A DNA stretch of 64,000 nt, taken from assembly GCF_000346465.2 (NCBI RefSeq), contig NC_034014.1, forward strand, positions 23,074,522 through 23,138,521. Direction: 5' to 3'. Positions 11,040 to 22,165 of the stretch are shown in pieces. The notes under the pieces are model-generated. The model did not search any database. It was given only the letters and a program-made list of their open reading frames with translations, and was not told where the DNA came from. The first letter of the stretch is position 1, and every line of letters starts with the position of its first letter. The stretch is from Prunus persica. Its lineage: Eukaryota; Streptophyta; Magnoliopsida; Rosales; Rosaceae. The translations under genes were made by a program, and so were the position numbers.

Positions 11040-12545
11040 GATCCACATAGGAGTAGGGGGGTCAATTGACCCTTGCAAGCCCTGAATCCACCGTAGGAGG
11101 CCAAGAACTTGACCCCTGCAAATGCCTAGAAGGTGTTTGATGAAATGCCCAAAGAGGGAGCAACTATAGCCAGGAGCAAGCAAGAAGCTTGCTGCGCAGC
11201 GCTGAGCGCTTCATTTTTTCTTTTTTCCTAACGTCAAAACAACGTAGTTCCACTTAAGTTTTTTTTTTTTTTTTATAATTATTAATTTTATAATTTTATT
11301 ATTATTACTATTATTACTATTTTTTTAAAAAACCTGGCCAAAACGACATCGTTTTGGCTCAGGTTTTAAAAATAATAATAATAAAACCCACAAGCAGCAC
11401 AACAGCTTAATAGAAGAAAGTACAATCAATTGCAAACACACACACACATATATATATATAAGCAAACTGATTGACGTCTGTCTAAGAATACTATATGGTG
11501 AAATCAAAAACATGTACCTTAGATATCTTTTGGATATAATATGGCGACACGTTAATCAGTTCCACTTTATTATTAAATTACAAGCCAAACATATATTTTA
11601 CCTATTACACAACCTTGATTGCTGAAGGCTTGAAGCTTCCTTTTACAAGCTCAAGGCTTGGATCAGTTCTAATTAATGGGGATGAAATTGATCACCAACA
11701 AAATAACGGTGAGAATCACTTTCAGAAGAACCATGTCCGAATTTACCATAACTTGCGTTCGCATCATTGTCGTCATCATGCTTGGCCTCGTTGTTGTAGT
11801 TTATGGTTGGAGGCTGAGATTGTTCCTTTGTGTCACTAGCAACAACCTCATCAGTGCTTCGACCCTGCATATTTGGATCATTTTTCTGCTGAGCCAGGTG
11901 ACGTTCATGCAAATTGTACCTTTCAGTATCAGCTTGCAAAGAAGCCAAGAACATCATTTTTTCTGCTTGGTTCTGCCCTCTCCATTGTTTTATATGCATC
12001 ATCCATGGTGGCCATGACACGGTAGCACAACCATTAAGTATGGCTTTTATGGTGGATCCAGAATTTCTTATCTGCTTTGCAAACAACTTAAGTAAACCTT
12101 ACTTGACTTGTATATGTTGACCTCCTGGAGTTTGATGAGTTTAAGAGAAAAAGCTAAAGACGGAAAAAAAAAAAATTCATGAATTAATCTATAAAATCAA
12201 ATTGTGTTTATCTTGGGCCAAATCATTTGTTTGTCTAACATTTTCTCACGAGTCGAAGGACCTATTACAATTTACAAATATTTTTCTTGGTAATATATTT
12301 CCTGGAAATAAGCCCTCTATCAAAGCGGCTAAAAGAATTATAAACGAAAGTCGCTATCATAAACATCGTCATTATCATCAACAAGAAAACATACCGTACA
12401 TAATATGTAATATACAAGAGAGAAATACATATAGTACTTTCTTATATTGAAAATTTGACATAAAATACGAGAGTGGTACATTTTGTATAGAAATTTTTTT
12501 TACCTTTTAGACGTTGACCCCTGCAAGGAAAATTCCTGGATCCGC
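11036..12545. mobile_element. probable hAT-like non-autonomous insertion in the CYP81 relic
   Basis: The left end (GGTGGATCCACATAGG...GGGGGGTCAA) and the reverse complement of the right end (AGTGGCGGATCCAGGAA...GGGGTCAACG) look like degenerate terminal inverted repeats of the common plant GTGGCGGATCC type. The segment interrupts sequence that is continuous at 22115-22145. No clean 8-bp target duplication remains. The interior holds AT-rich sequence and a 137-codon reading frame, but no recognisable transposase. Confidence 0.5.
11673..12086 (-). CDS. unrecognised 137-codon reading frame
   Basis: An uninterrupted frame in the probable insertion at 11036-12545. The product is hydrophilic, with a His/Asp/Asn-rich C-terminal third (around EAKHDDDNDANAS) and no signal peptide or membrane segment. 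Upstream of its ATG, TTGTTTGCAAAGCAG resembles a splice acceptor, so it could be the last exon of a captured gene. I do not recognise the family. It may equally be a chance frame. Confidence 0.25.
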   Translation of the reverse strand: MFAKQIRNSGSTIKAILNGCATVSWPPWMMHIKQWRGQNQAEKMMFLASLQADTERYNLHERHLAQQKNDPNMQGRSTDEVVASDTKEQSQPPTINYNNEAKHDDDNDANASYGKFGHGSSESDSHRYFVGDQFHPH

Positions 12546-13210
12546 CACTTACTACCCTACATTAAAATTTTGCTGGAAGAGATAGGAAAATTCATTAAAA
12601 TAAGAATCCATGTTAATTAACAATACTATATCCTAAAAAACATAAATATGCTCCATCTACTACATTACAGATGAACTAGTAACACCCCATTATAGTGCTA
12701 CGGTTACATCCAAGAATTTTTTTCATATTAGGGATCTAAATTTTTTGACTTAAACCCACTGGTAAATCTGAACTATAAGGAATATGTCGACTAAATGATA
12801 ACGGTAATCTAAACCCGCTACTGTCACACCTTCACGATAATCTAATTTGTATATAAATAATAACGTGCATGTCCTCCAATCAAAATAATTTTCAAACTAA
12901 AAAAGTTTCAGTAAAAATATAGGGATTGTAAACCAAAATTTGCCATTCATTTTTGGTTTTTTGTTCGGGGTGTTGAACCCGTCATTTCACCAAAATAAAT
13001 AAATTTGAAGAGCTTGTTTGGTAATGTTTTTTGAAAATTTTATGTACAATGTTGTTAGAAAATAAAAATGAGAAAATAAATTTGTATTTTCAAGATCTAA
13101 AAAGGTATATGGTAATTTAATTGAAAAGTAATTTCAGAATATAGAGATTGAAAACGCATTCGGTACTACAACGTAAAAAAAGTATAAACAATGAATGATT
13201 TTCAATATAA

Positions 13211-13393
13211 CAGTCCTGATCTCTTGGACCACAGGAGTCCAAGAAATTTGTGGTCACTCACCGTTAGATATAAATTCAACGGTTCACTCACACTTGCACT
13301 CATTTTAAAAAACTTTTTTCAACCATTGAATTAATATCCAACGGTGGGTGACCACAATCTCTTGGACTCCTGTAGTCTAAGAGATCGGGACTG
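13211..13393. mobile_element. 183-bp MITE with long TIRs and 10-bp TSD
   Basis: Ends CAGTCCTGATCTCTTGGAC / GTCTAAGAGATCGGGACTG form inverted repeats of about 58 bp. Perfect flanking duplication TTCAATATAA at 13201-13210 and 13394-13403. The paralogous block has an uninterrupted site near 22760. The duplication can be read as 8-10 bp, so hAT and Mutator origins both remain possible. Confidence 0.85.
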
Positions 13394-13484
13394 TTCAATA
13401 TAATAGTATATTTAGCAAAATTAAATAAGAAAATATTGTTTAATACCACTTGATTAAATATTACAATTGATTATGTATTACCAT

Positions 13485-13663
13485 CCTGATCTCTTGGACT
13501 ACAGGGGTCCAAGAGATTTGTGGTCACTCACCGTTAGATGTAAATTCAACGGTTCACTCACTCTTGCACTCCTTTTAAAAAACTTTTTTGAATCATTGGA
13601 TTAATATCCAACGGTGGGTGACCACAATCTCTTGAACTCCTGTGGTCCAAGAGATCGGGACTG
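13485..13663. mobile_element. second copy of the approximately 180-bp MITE
   Basis: Same family as 13211-13393, with nearly the same length and TIRs. Flanked by GTATTACCAT at 13475-13484 and 13664-13673. The paralogous block is empty at about 22842-22856 (GTATTACTATCCTAC). Confidence 0.82.
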
Positions 13664-13934
13664 GTATTACCATCCTATCATGTGAATCCTTTTTCGAAAG
13701 TTTTTGTCAATATCTAATCCATAAAAATAAAAAATTATGATGAAGAATAACAACATGGTTTTTGTCAGTATCTCATCCACCTTTGCTTTTGGTTCCATAT
13801 ATAATCTACCGGGTGGATAAAGATCCGTGCAATTCAATTGTGCGAAGTCAAGTGTGCTTACATATTGGCTGACGTATGCATATAGTTCCCTGTGATGAAC
13901 GCCGTCAGCACTAGCCACGATGGATGGCAATAAT

Positions 13935-14265
13935 GCAAACCGGAGTGGGGTCCACTCCCATTTCCATCTATGGTCAAACCATCAGCATTAGTTTCAAATA
14001 GAGGAGTTTCTCACATGTACATTGTCCAGATTTTGTAAAGATTCGAATATGAGACTTTTGATCTGTAAGTTTATATTATTTTTCATTGAATTAGACCATG
14101 TTAATATGGTAAAGAGCAAAATTAAGAGTGCTACACTGCATATTGTCGTATGTGCATACCCTACCATGAAGACAACACGACAATCGCAATCAATTGCATT
14201 TGGTTTGAATTGAAGATCAGAAGGATGGGCTCAAGTCTCACATGCATATACAATAAAGGATAATG
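13935..14265 (+). repeat. CYP81-unit upstream block, copy 2
   Basis: Homologous to 10201-10955 (MITE-free here) and 23500-23760. It sits upstream of the intact CYP81 gene at 16095. No gene. Confidence 0.65.
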
Positions 14266-14341
14266 GTATGCTTACCACATAAATTTACCACATTTTAATA
14301 CCATATTACATGACAGCTGATGTGGACAACCACCTTATTAA

Positions 14342-14842
14342 TGATGTGTTTACTAATCAGGAATTGGAATTTTCATCAAAAATTGAATTCCACATATGGA
14401 GGATTCCTGCGTTTACTTCACATCAAGGAATTGAAAAGTAAGTGGGGCCCACACAAAATTAGAAATTGAATTCATGATTTTGGAGGAATTCAATTTTTGG
14501 GTGGGATGTGATATTCTAATTCCAAAAGAACTAACTCATTAGGAATTCATCTGTTTTACCCATTATATCCTCACACAATTTTTAAAATTTCAAATTTGCC
14601 ATATACTTTAACCCAATAACGAAGACATTTTAGTAATTAGTACCACTTCTACTCCAATTCCATATGGTTTAGTACACAACTTAAATAGGAATATGGAATC
14701 TAACTCCTCTCAATCCATATGGTTTAGTAAACAACTTCAATATGAATCTGAAATATAATTCTCCTCAATCCAACTCCTTCTCAATTCAATTCATCCTCAT
14801 TTCAATTCCTCCTAATCCAATTACGGATTAGTAAACATGCCA
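14342..14842. mobile_element. PIF/Harbinger-type MITE, copy 2
   Basis: A 501-bp relative of 10344-10807 with TIRs around GTTTACTAATC and flanking TAA at 14339-14341 and 14843-14845. No coding capacity. Confidence 0.7.
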
Positions 14843-15840
14843 TAAAATTATATTAGTTCTATTTTTAGGAGATAATATTTTCTATATTTTTCATTAGTTA
14901 ATTTTTTTTTTTTTAAAACTAAACCCTGCTGAATTAGAGACCACTTTTCACGTACGTCTCTCTGCCTCCCCCAATTCCCTCTCTCCCTCCTTCCTCCCCT
15001 CCCCCATCGTCGGCGCTTCACTAAACTTCTGCCATGGCTCGGCCAGACTTTTGACACCGTTCCACCGCTCTACTCCTTCCTCCATGGTTTTAGGTTAGTA
15101 CACCTTCGTTATAACATTCTTTTTCTGTTTAGCTTACCTTGTTTTTGTTTTTGTTTTTTTGTTTTTGGATGAATGCTTTCTTCTCATATGCGATTGCTGA
15201 ATTATTTATTTATTTGTTTATTTTCAATTAGTATTCAAATTAAGTTTTTTTTACTAGTTAAACATGCTCTTCTTCAAATCAGGATTTGTTTCTAATCGTT
15301 GGCGCTTTGTCAGACCTCTTCAACCCTTCCCCTGCCGCTCTACTCCTTCCTCTTGGTGTTTGGTTTAGTACACCTATATTTGTACATCATATTCTTCACC
15401 CCTCTCCCTTCTTGATCAAACTCCTTCTTCTTACAAGCCAAATCGCACAAAGCAATCTATCTAAAGAAAATCAGGATTGGAATTCAGAAGGTGTGGACGA
15501 ATGAGTTTTACTTTTTTAATTTTCTGGATGGATAAGATTTTATTTAATTTTCTGATGGGTTTCTTTAATGTGTTTGCATCTACATTTGATTGAGTTTTTT
15601 TTGGTGTTTTTTAATTAAGGATTTGATGGTCAAATGAGAATAGCTTTTTCATGCACCTTACAAGTACTTGCTACCCAAAAAAGAAGCCACATGAGTTCCT
15701 TGCAATGATGGCTCTCTATGTTAAGGATGTTATTTTGAAGACATTCACCTTAGGGTTGATGCGTGTTGATAATAGATTGTATCTAATTCATGTACTGGAT
15801 TTTATTTGTATCTCATTTATAGTTAGAGATCTAATTGAAG
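14843..15840. other. intergenic region upstream of CYP81 gene 1
   Basis: AT-rich, with pyrimidine-rich patches and a short phrase (CCGCTCTACTCCTTCCTC) appearing twice, near 15065 and 15337. No convincing gene or transposon boundary was identified. Confidence 0.4.
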
Positions 15841-16028
15841 CATAATTAATTTAATGTATTTTGTTAGTTTTCAATGCTTGATGTATAAAATGTGGTTGTC
15901 CGTATCAACTGCCAAATAAAATAGATTTATATAGTGCGCATAGCATTACCCATACAATAAAATATCTACATATATCTTTCCCCATACAAAAATTATATGT
16001 AGATATTTCCTTCCCGTACCCTCTTCTT

Positions 16029-16036
16029 TATAAATA
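16029..16036 (+). promoter_or_regulatory. TATA box of CYP81 gene 1
   Basis: TATAAATA, 66 bp before the ATG. The same motif in the same CTCTTCTT(TATAAATA) context recurs in the other array members. Confidence 0.75.
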
Positions 16037-16094
16037 TATACCACATCCACCACTCAAAATCAAACTTAAAAACCAACAAAAGCCAAAACGAACC

Positions 16095-18066
16095 ATGGAA
16101 CAAGGCATCTTCTTCTCCACAACGTCCCTCTCTCTTATCTTCATCATAATCTTCATTTTCCAGTTCTTTCTTAAAACAAAACGACGACGTTACACAAACC
16201 TCCCACCAAACCCTTTTTCTCTCCCCATCCTAGGCCATCTCCATCTCCTAAAAGCCCCGGTCCACCGAACCTTCCACCGCCTCTCTCAAAAACACGGCCC
16301 TATTTTCTCTCTCTGGTTCGGTTCGCAGCGCGTGGTCATAGTCTCATCCCCGTCCGCTGTCCAAGAGTGTTTCACAAGAAACGACATCGTTTTGGCAAAC
16401 CGTCCTTCACTGCTCCTATTCAAGCACATAGGCTACAACAGCACGACCATCTCAACCTCTCCATACGGCGACCACTGGCGCAACCTCCGCCGCATCGGTG
16501 CCATCGAGATTTTCTCCTCCGCTCGACTCAACACATTCGCAAACACACGAAAAGACGAAGTCAAACACCTCATCTGCAAACTTGCACAAAACTCGGTGCA
16601 TGAGTTTGCGAAGGTGGAGTTGAAGTCTATGTTCACTGAGCTAACCTTTAACATCATAATGACAATGGTGGCGGGGAAGAGGTACTATGGGGTTGACGTG
16701 TCGGTGGACAAGGAAGAGGCCAAGCAGTTCAGGCAGATTATGAAAGAGGTTTTTGCTCATAGTGGGGCAGTGAACCCAGCAGATTTCTTGCCCATTTTGA
16801 ATTGGATTGGGAGCAATGCTTATGAAAAGAGGGTGATGAAGTTGGCTAAGAAGACTGATTCGTTTTTGCAAGGTCTGATTGATGAGCAAAGGAGTAAGGG
16901 TAAAAATGGAACTATGATCGACCATTTGCTTTCTCTGCAGGACTCACAGCCTGACTATTATACTGACCAACTCATCAAGGGCTTTATACTGGTTAGTTGA
17001 GAATTCTATCTCATGCATTACATTATAATTAATAAAGTTTTTATTTATTTATAATTAATATAGAGTAGGTAGGGAGTTGGTGGTTGGATTCATTGAATTG
17101 ATTAATCCATACTAAATTAATACCAATAGCGTTATTTGTATAATATTTATTTACTATTCTGTTAATTATATCTCTAATAGACCCGCAAGTATACGTGGGA
17201 TTCACTTAGAGTAGAGGACAGTACAAATAGCAGCATCCAATGTAAATGTTGCACCTAGGCACTCAGTTAATTATATATTTAAGAACAACAACAGTGATAA
17301 GAAAAAGTTGTTCTGCATTTCATTGGCTAACTTTCTCTGTAATTTTCACAAGAATTACAAAATAAACATTCAAATTAGCTGACACAACCGATAAACATGT
17401 TACGTATTTCATGCTCTTTTCTTCTGAACTTAGTAATAATAATAAAGTAATTTTTAGGTGCTGTTATTGGCTGGCACTGATACATCATCAGTCACACTGG
17501 AATGGGCCCTGTCTCATCTACTTAACAATCCACATGTGCTAAGAAAGGCTAGAGCTGAACTGGATGCTCAACTCGACCAAGAACACTTAGTTGATGAACA
17601 AAATATCTCTAAACTACCCTACCTTCAAGGCATTATATCAGAGACGCTGCGGTTGTGCCCAGCCGCCCCGATGCTAGTACCACATTTTGCATCTGATGAC
17701 TGCACTATTGGGGGATTCGACGTTCCATGTGGCACAATGGTATTGGTGAATGCATGGGCCATACATAGAGATCCACAGTTGTGGGATGATCCTGAAATGT
17801 TCAAGCCTGAGAGGTTCAAAAGTGGTGAGGATCTGTCACACAAGCTCATGCCATTTGGAATGGGGAGGAGAGCTTGCCCTGGATCAGGCTTGGCGCAACG
17901 TGTGGTGGGCTTGACCTTGGGGACATTGATCCAATGCTTTGAGTGGAAGAGAGTTGACGAGGAGGAGATTGACATGACTGAAGGTAAAGGACTCACCATG
18001 CCAAAAGCTGTACCTTTGGAGGCTCTGTGTAAAACCCGCTCTATTGTGAACAAGCTTCTACCTTGA
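16095..18066 (+). CDS. cytochrome P450, CYP81E-like (array gene 1)
   Basis: Exons 16095-16991 and 17458-18066; 501 aa. A single phase-0 GT-AG intron lies after the codons for KGFIL, the conserved CYP81 position. The N-terminal hydrophobic anchor (aa 8-27) and basic KRRR plus the proline-rich LPPNP hinge place it on the cytosolic face of the ER. Signatures: I-helix AGTDTS (304-309), ETLR (361-364), PERF (416-419), and heme loop [11 protein letters not shown] with Cys439. CYP81 enzymes hydroxylate specialised metabolites (CYP81E members hydroxylate isoflavones in legumes); the substrate here is unknown. Nearly identical to the gene at 24131-26303 (8 replacements in 501). It lies in a plus-strand tandem array. 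The start was chosen from family alignment and TATA spacing. Confidence 0.92.
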
Positions 18067-18424
18067 TCCTATGCATGAATTAGCTAGTCTTCCAATAAAT
18101 TCATCTTAACTAGTATGTGTTGTATTATTGCAAGTGTAAGTGTTCATGTTACCTTTTCTTTTTATATGAGTGGTCATGAGCTTTTGCGTGGCCAATCATT
18201 TGTATCTTTGTACGTAAGGTTTGGAAGAGAAATAAGGCTTTTCTTCCACTGTGTTTTCTTGTGAAGAAGGGAAGAAGACTTTGTCAAACAAGCTCTGATC
18301 AGGTCATGGCAAAGGATTTTGGGAATCTTAGCAAAGTTCTGGTGCCTGCGATGAGAATGGAAAAAAATCATTGAAATATGAAGCGATGTAGCAATCATAT
18401 ACCCTAAAATCATTGAAATATGAA

Positions 18425-20245
18425 GCGATTTTGGAAATCCTCAATGCTCTCTCTTATGCTTCCCTTTTTATTTACCGACGTGAAGGCAGCGTTATTTACT
18501 TTCTTGTGTATGTTGACAACCTTGTTGTTACAGAAAATAATGCCTCACTTGTTTCTTAGTTTGTTCATGCTCTTGCTGGGAGGTTCTCTATCAAGGATCC
18601 AGGATCCCTTAATTATTTTCTCGGTGTTAAAGTTGTGCCTACTACCACTGGTCTTTTTTTTGTCTCAACACAAGTATATCTGTGATCTTTTGAGCAAGGC
18701 CCACATGGATGATGCAAAGGAAGTCAGTACACCAATGACCACATCCGATTCTCTCGCGCTTCATGATGGTTCTCCTCCCACTAACGCCAGTTGGTGGTCT
18801 TCCAGGGACAGACCCATGATTTCAAACTTGACTGGGGCTGACTTTACCTTACATATAAACATACTAAGTAGATAAAAAACTTGATAGTACGATATAATTT
18901 CATTGATAACAAAAAATTAATAATACACATACTCAAGGGGGGACATAATAAGCCTTACCTCTCAAATAACACTATATAAGTTGCACCCTTCGAGTCTTCA
19001 TAGAATTAAAATCATTAATTATCGATTCATTTTCTATATTATTAGCAAATTATCTTTCAATGTGAAGTTAACATACAATTAGCAAGAAATTCATCACCTG
19101 TCTTGTTTCGAATACGATTTTTGATAAGTCTCATACAAGAAAATGTTCATTTTGTTCTTGCTGCAAAAACCAGGAAGAGTTAGCACCAAACGAATCAATC
19201 TGTCAATCAAGTAGTATTTTTGTGCTAATCTTATTCCACTAAGCGCTCAAGTAAAGGATTCCTTGGGTTGTAGGCTGCAACTTTCCTATTCTCCTTTTTA
19301 TTCTCCACTTGCAATGCTATGCAAACAAAGGATTCCTTGGGAGGGTAGGATATTCAATTGGATGGCTGGGGTATATATATATATTTTTTGGGATTTTAAA
19401 AGCCACCTGTGTTGTAGCCTAGGTTAGCCAAAGCCATGTTTCGTCCTTGTGGTCTTCAATATCTCAGTCTCACTCACCTCGACATCTCATTTGCTATCAA
19501 CAAGCTATCTCAATTCATGCATCAGCCATCTGACATTCGTTGGCTAGCTTTGCAGCGTCTTCTTCGTTACCTCAAAGGCACCATCTACCATGATCTTCTT
19601 CTCAAACACTCTCGTACCACTACCTTGTTTGATTTTTCTGACGCGGATTGGGTTGACAACTGTGACGATTGAACATCCACCACAGCCTATGTTGTCTATC
19701 TTGGCGGTAATCTCATTTCCTGGAGCTCCTGCAAACAACGAGCCATTGCTTGCTCATCCACCAAAGCTGAGTACTGTGTCATTGCTTGCATCACCGTTGA
19801 ACTTGCTTGGATCAAATCTCTGCTTCGCGAACTTAGTGTTATGCCCTCATCCATGCCTGCCATTTCTTGTGATAATATTGGTGCCACCTTCTACTATGCC
19901 AATCCTGTTCTCCACTCTCACATGAAACACTTTGCAATTGATTTTCAATTTGTTAGTGATTTGGTCACTCGTGGGCTCCTTTAGGTATCTAATGTTTCCA
20001 ATATTGATCAACTCACTGATGCCCTCACAAAGCCTTTGTCTCTCCACCGTTTTCAACTTCTCCGGTTCAAGATTGGTGTTGTTGATGATGCCACCATCTT
20101 GCGGGGGCGTATAAGGGAACCACCGCAGTCAATGCAAATCAATGCCTCATCTCCAGCAATCTTATTGCTGCCAAATAAGGCTCTTTCAGTAGCTCCATCA
20201 TCAACTCCTCAGAATCAATCAAAGGCTTTCCCTTCCTAATTTATC
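18425..20245 (+). mobile_element. degenerate Ty1-copia fragment (reverse transcriptase end and RNase H)
   Basis: 18450-18800 encodes a decayed reverse transcriptase end (LVYVDNLVV, where an active enzyme has YVDD, then FSIKDPGSLNYFLGVK). 19435-20240 encodes the end of the RT region and RNase H (FAINKLSQFMHQPSD, SSTKAEYCV, SCDNIGA, DALTKPL). In-frame stops occur after LVS, after NCDD and after RGLL. The two parts are separated by about 630 bp of unrelated AT-rich sequence (18805-19430), a secondary insertion or rearrangement. No LTRs were found. It is a dead fragment between array units. Confidence 0.8.
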
Positions 20246-20485
20246 TTTATGTTGCCTTTGTATATTAACTCTAATTAATTTTATATTCAACCACATATCT
20301 ACTTACTCTAATTAACATCATCAACTATGTATATAAATGGTGTACTGCTAATTATATTATTCATCGAGTGAATACAAAAACATCCTTCCAATACCATTAT
20401 TCACATCTCCCTCGTAGCCATGCAAATATGATCCAGTACTTAAAACAAGTATAGCTAGGCAATTCTCCCTCACGTCCCTCTTCTT

Positions 20486-20493
20486 TATAAATA
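20486..20493 (+). promoter_or_regulatory. TATA box of CYP81 pseudogene
   Basis: TATAAATA, 75 bp before the former ATG at 20561, in the array's shared promoter context. Confidence 0.6.
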
Positions 20494-20560
20494 CCAAAAA
20501 TCCACCACCCAAAATCAAACTTATATATCAATAAATAGCAACCAATAACCAAAACAAACC

Positions 20561-22165
20561 ATGGAACAAGAGGCATCTTCTTCTACACAACGTCCCTCTT
20601 TCTTATCTTCATCGTCGTCTTTACTTTCAAGTTTTTTCTTCAAACAAAACGACTATGTTACACCAACCTCCCGCCAAGCCCGCTTTCTCTTCCAGTCCTC
20701 GGCCATCTCTATCTCGTAAAACCCAGTCTACCAAACCTTCCACCGGCTCTCCCAAAAACACGGCCCGATCCAGCGCGTGGCCAATGGTCATAGTTTTCAT
20801 CCTCGTCCGCTGTGCTGTCCAAGAGTGTTTCACCAAAAATGACGTTGTTTCGGCAAACCGTCCTTCACTGCTCCTAAGCAAGCACTTAGGCTACAACAAC
20901 ACCATCGTCACAACCTGCCCACACGGCGATCATTGGCGCAACCTCCGGCGCATCGGCGCCATCGAGATCTTCCCCTCCGCTCGACCCAATGCATTCGCGG
21001 ACGTGCGAAAAGACAAAGTCAAATACTTAATACGCAAACTTTCACAAAACTCGATTCATGGTTTTGCAAAGGTGGAGTTGAAGTTTGTTCTCTAAGCTGA
21101 CCTTTAACATCATAATGACAATGGTTGCGGAGAAGAGATACTACGGTAACGGCGACGACGTGTCGGTGGACAAGGAAGAGGCCGGGCAGTTCTGGCAGAT
21201 TATGAAGGAGATTTTTGCTCATAGCAAAGCAGCGAACCCAGCAGATTACGAAGGAGGCTTTACAAGGTCTGATTGATGAGCAAATGACAAAGGGTAAAAA
21301 TGGAACTAATATAACATGATCGATCATTTGCTTTCCCCTGCAGGAGACTCATCCTGATTATTATACTGACCAACTCATCAAGGGCCTTATACTGGTTAGT
21401 TTAAGATTATATCTACTGCATTACATTACATTTTTATAAAGTTGGTGACTTTTTTTTTTTGCTAATACAAAAGTAATTATTAGGTCATTTTATTGGCTGG
21501 TATCGATACATCATCAGTGACATTGGAATGGGCCATGTGTCATCCACTCAATAATCCATAAGTGCTAAGAAAGGCTAGAGCTTAATTGGATGCTCATCTA
21601 CTAGTCCAACAACACTTAGGCCCCGTTTTGTTTATGGAAAATGAGGCTTAGGAATGGAAAATCAATTGATTTTTCATGTTTGATAAGTTCAGGTATGGGA
21701 AATGATTGTCTGACACATAAAAAATAGGTGGGAAAGTGCAGTCATCCTCCTAACTTAGGTTTTGTTTTCCCTCTTCATGAGAAAGTTTGGGAAAATGAGT
21801 CAACAGCTCATTTTTTATGACCATTTTGTCCCTATTAACAATTTGGAATTACAATATATATCATTAAATGCACTCTTTTTATATTTGATTTAATATGGGT
21901 ATAATTGAAAAATTATACAAACTTTGTTTTCCATTCCTATTCAAAACAAACATGGAACATGAAATAAAGTGAAATTTCTCAGTTACTTTCCCGACATTAC
22001 CAAACGTGAGAAATGAATATTCCATTTCCCATCCCTTAGGAAATGACATGAGAAGTGATTTCCCCTCAAATCCGTTCCGTGAACCAAACGAGACCTTAGA
22101 CTTAGTGGATGAACTAAATATCTCTAAACTACCCTACATTAAAATTCTGTTGGAGGAGATAGAAA
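20561..22165 (+). pseudogene. CYP81E-like pseudogene, nearly full-length exon 1 and truncated exon 2
   Basis: Starts like its neighbours (ATGGAACAAG) but carries a 2-base insertion within the first codons. More frameshifts follow, a stop after KFVL near 21095, and an internal deletion of the LPILNW region near 21250. Exon 2 (from 21484) has stops in NNP*VLRK and RA*LDAH and is split by a 477-bp MITE (21619-22095). It ends shortly after LPY, so the ExxR motif and the heme-binding cysteine are absent. It cannot make a P450. Its flanks match the other units. Confidence 0.9.
21619..22095. mobile_element. PIF/Harbinger (Tourist-like) MITE in CYP81 pseudogene exon 2
   Basis: A 477-bp element. Terminal inverted repeats GGCCCCGTTTTGTTTATGG and, at the other end, CCGTGAACCAAACGAGACC. 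TTA duplicated at 21616-21618 and 22096-22098. Typical PIF/Harbinger ends; no coding capacity. Confidence 0.82.

Larger units (their letters stand above)
12546..13890 (+). repeat. CYP81-unit downstream block, copy 1 (with two MITE insertions)
   Basis: Co-linear with 22125-23061: shared CTACCCTACATTAAAATT, then TTCATTAAAATAAGAATCC, then the TTACATATTGGCTGACG motif. Weaker matches lie at 26600-26960 and 30600-30880. It is the duplicated 3' flank of a CYP81 unit running into the next unit's 5' flank. No gene seen inside. Two approximately 180-bp MITEs interrupt this copy only. Confidence 0.75.
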
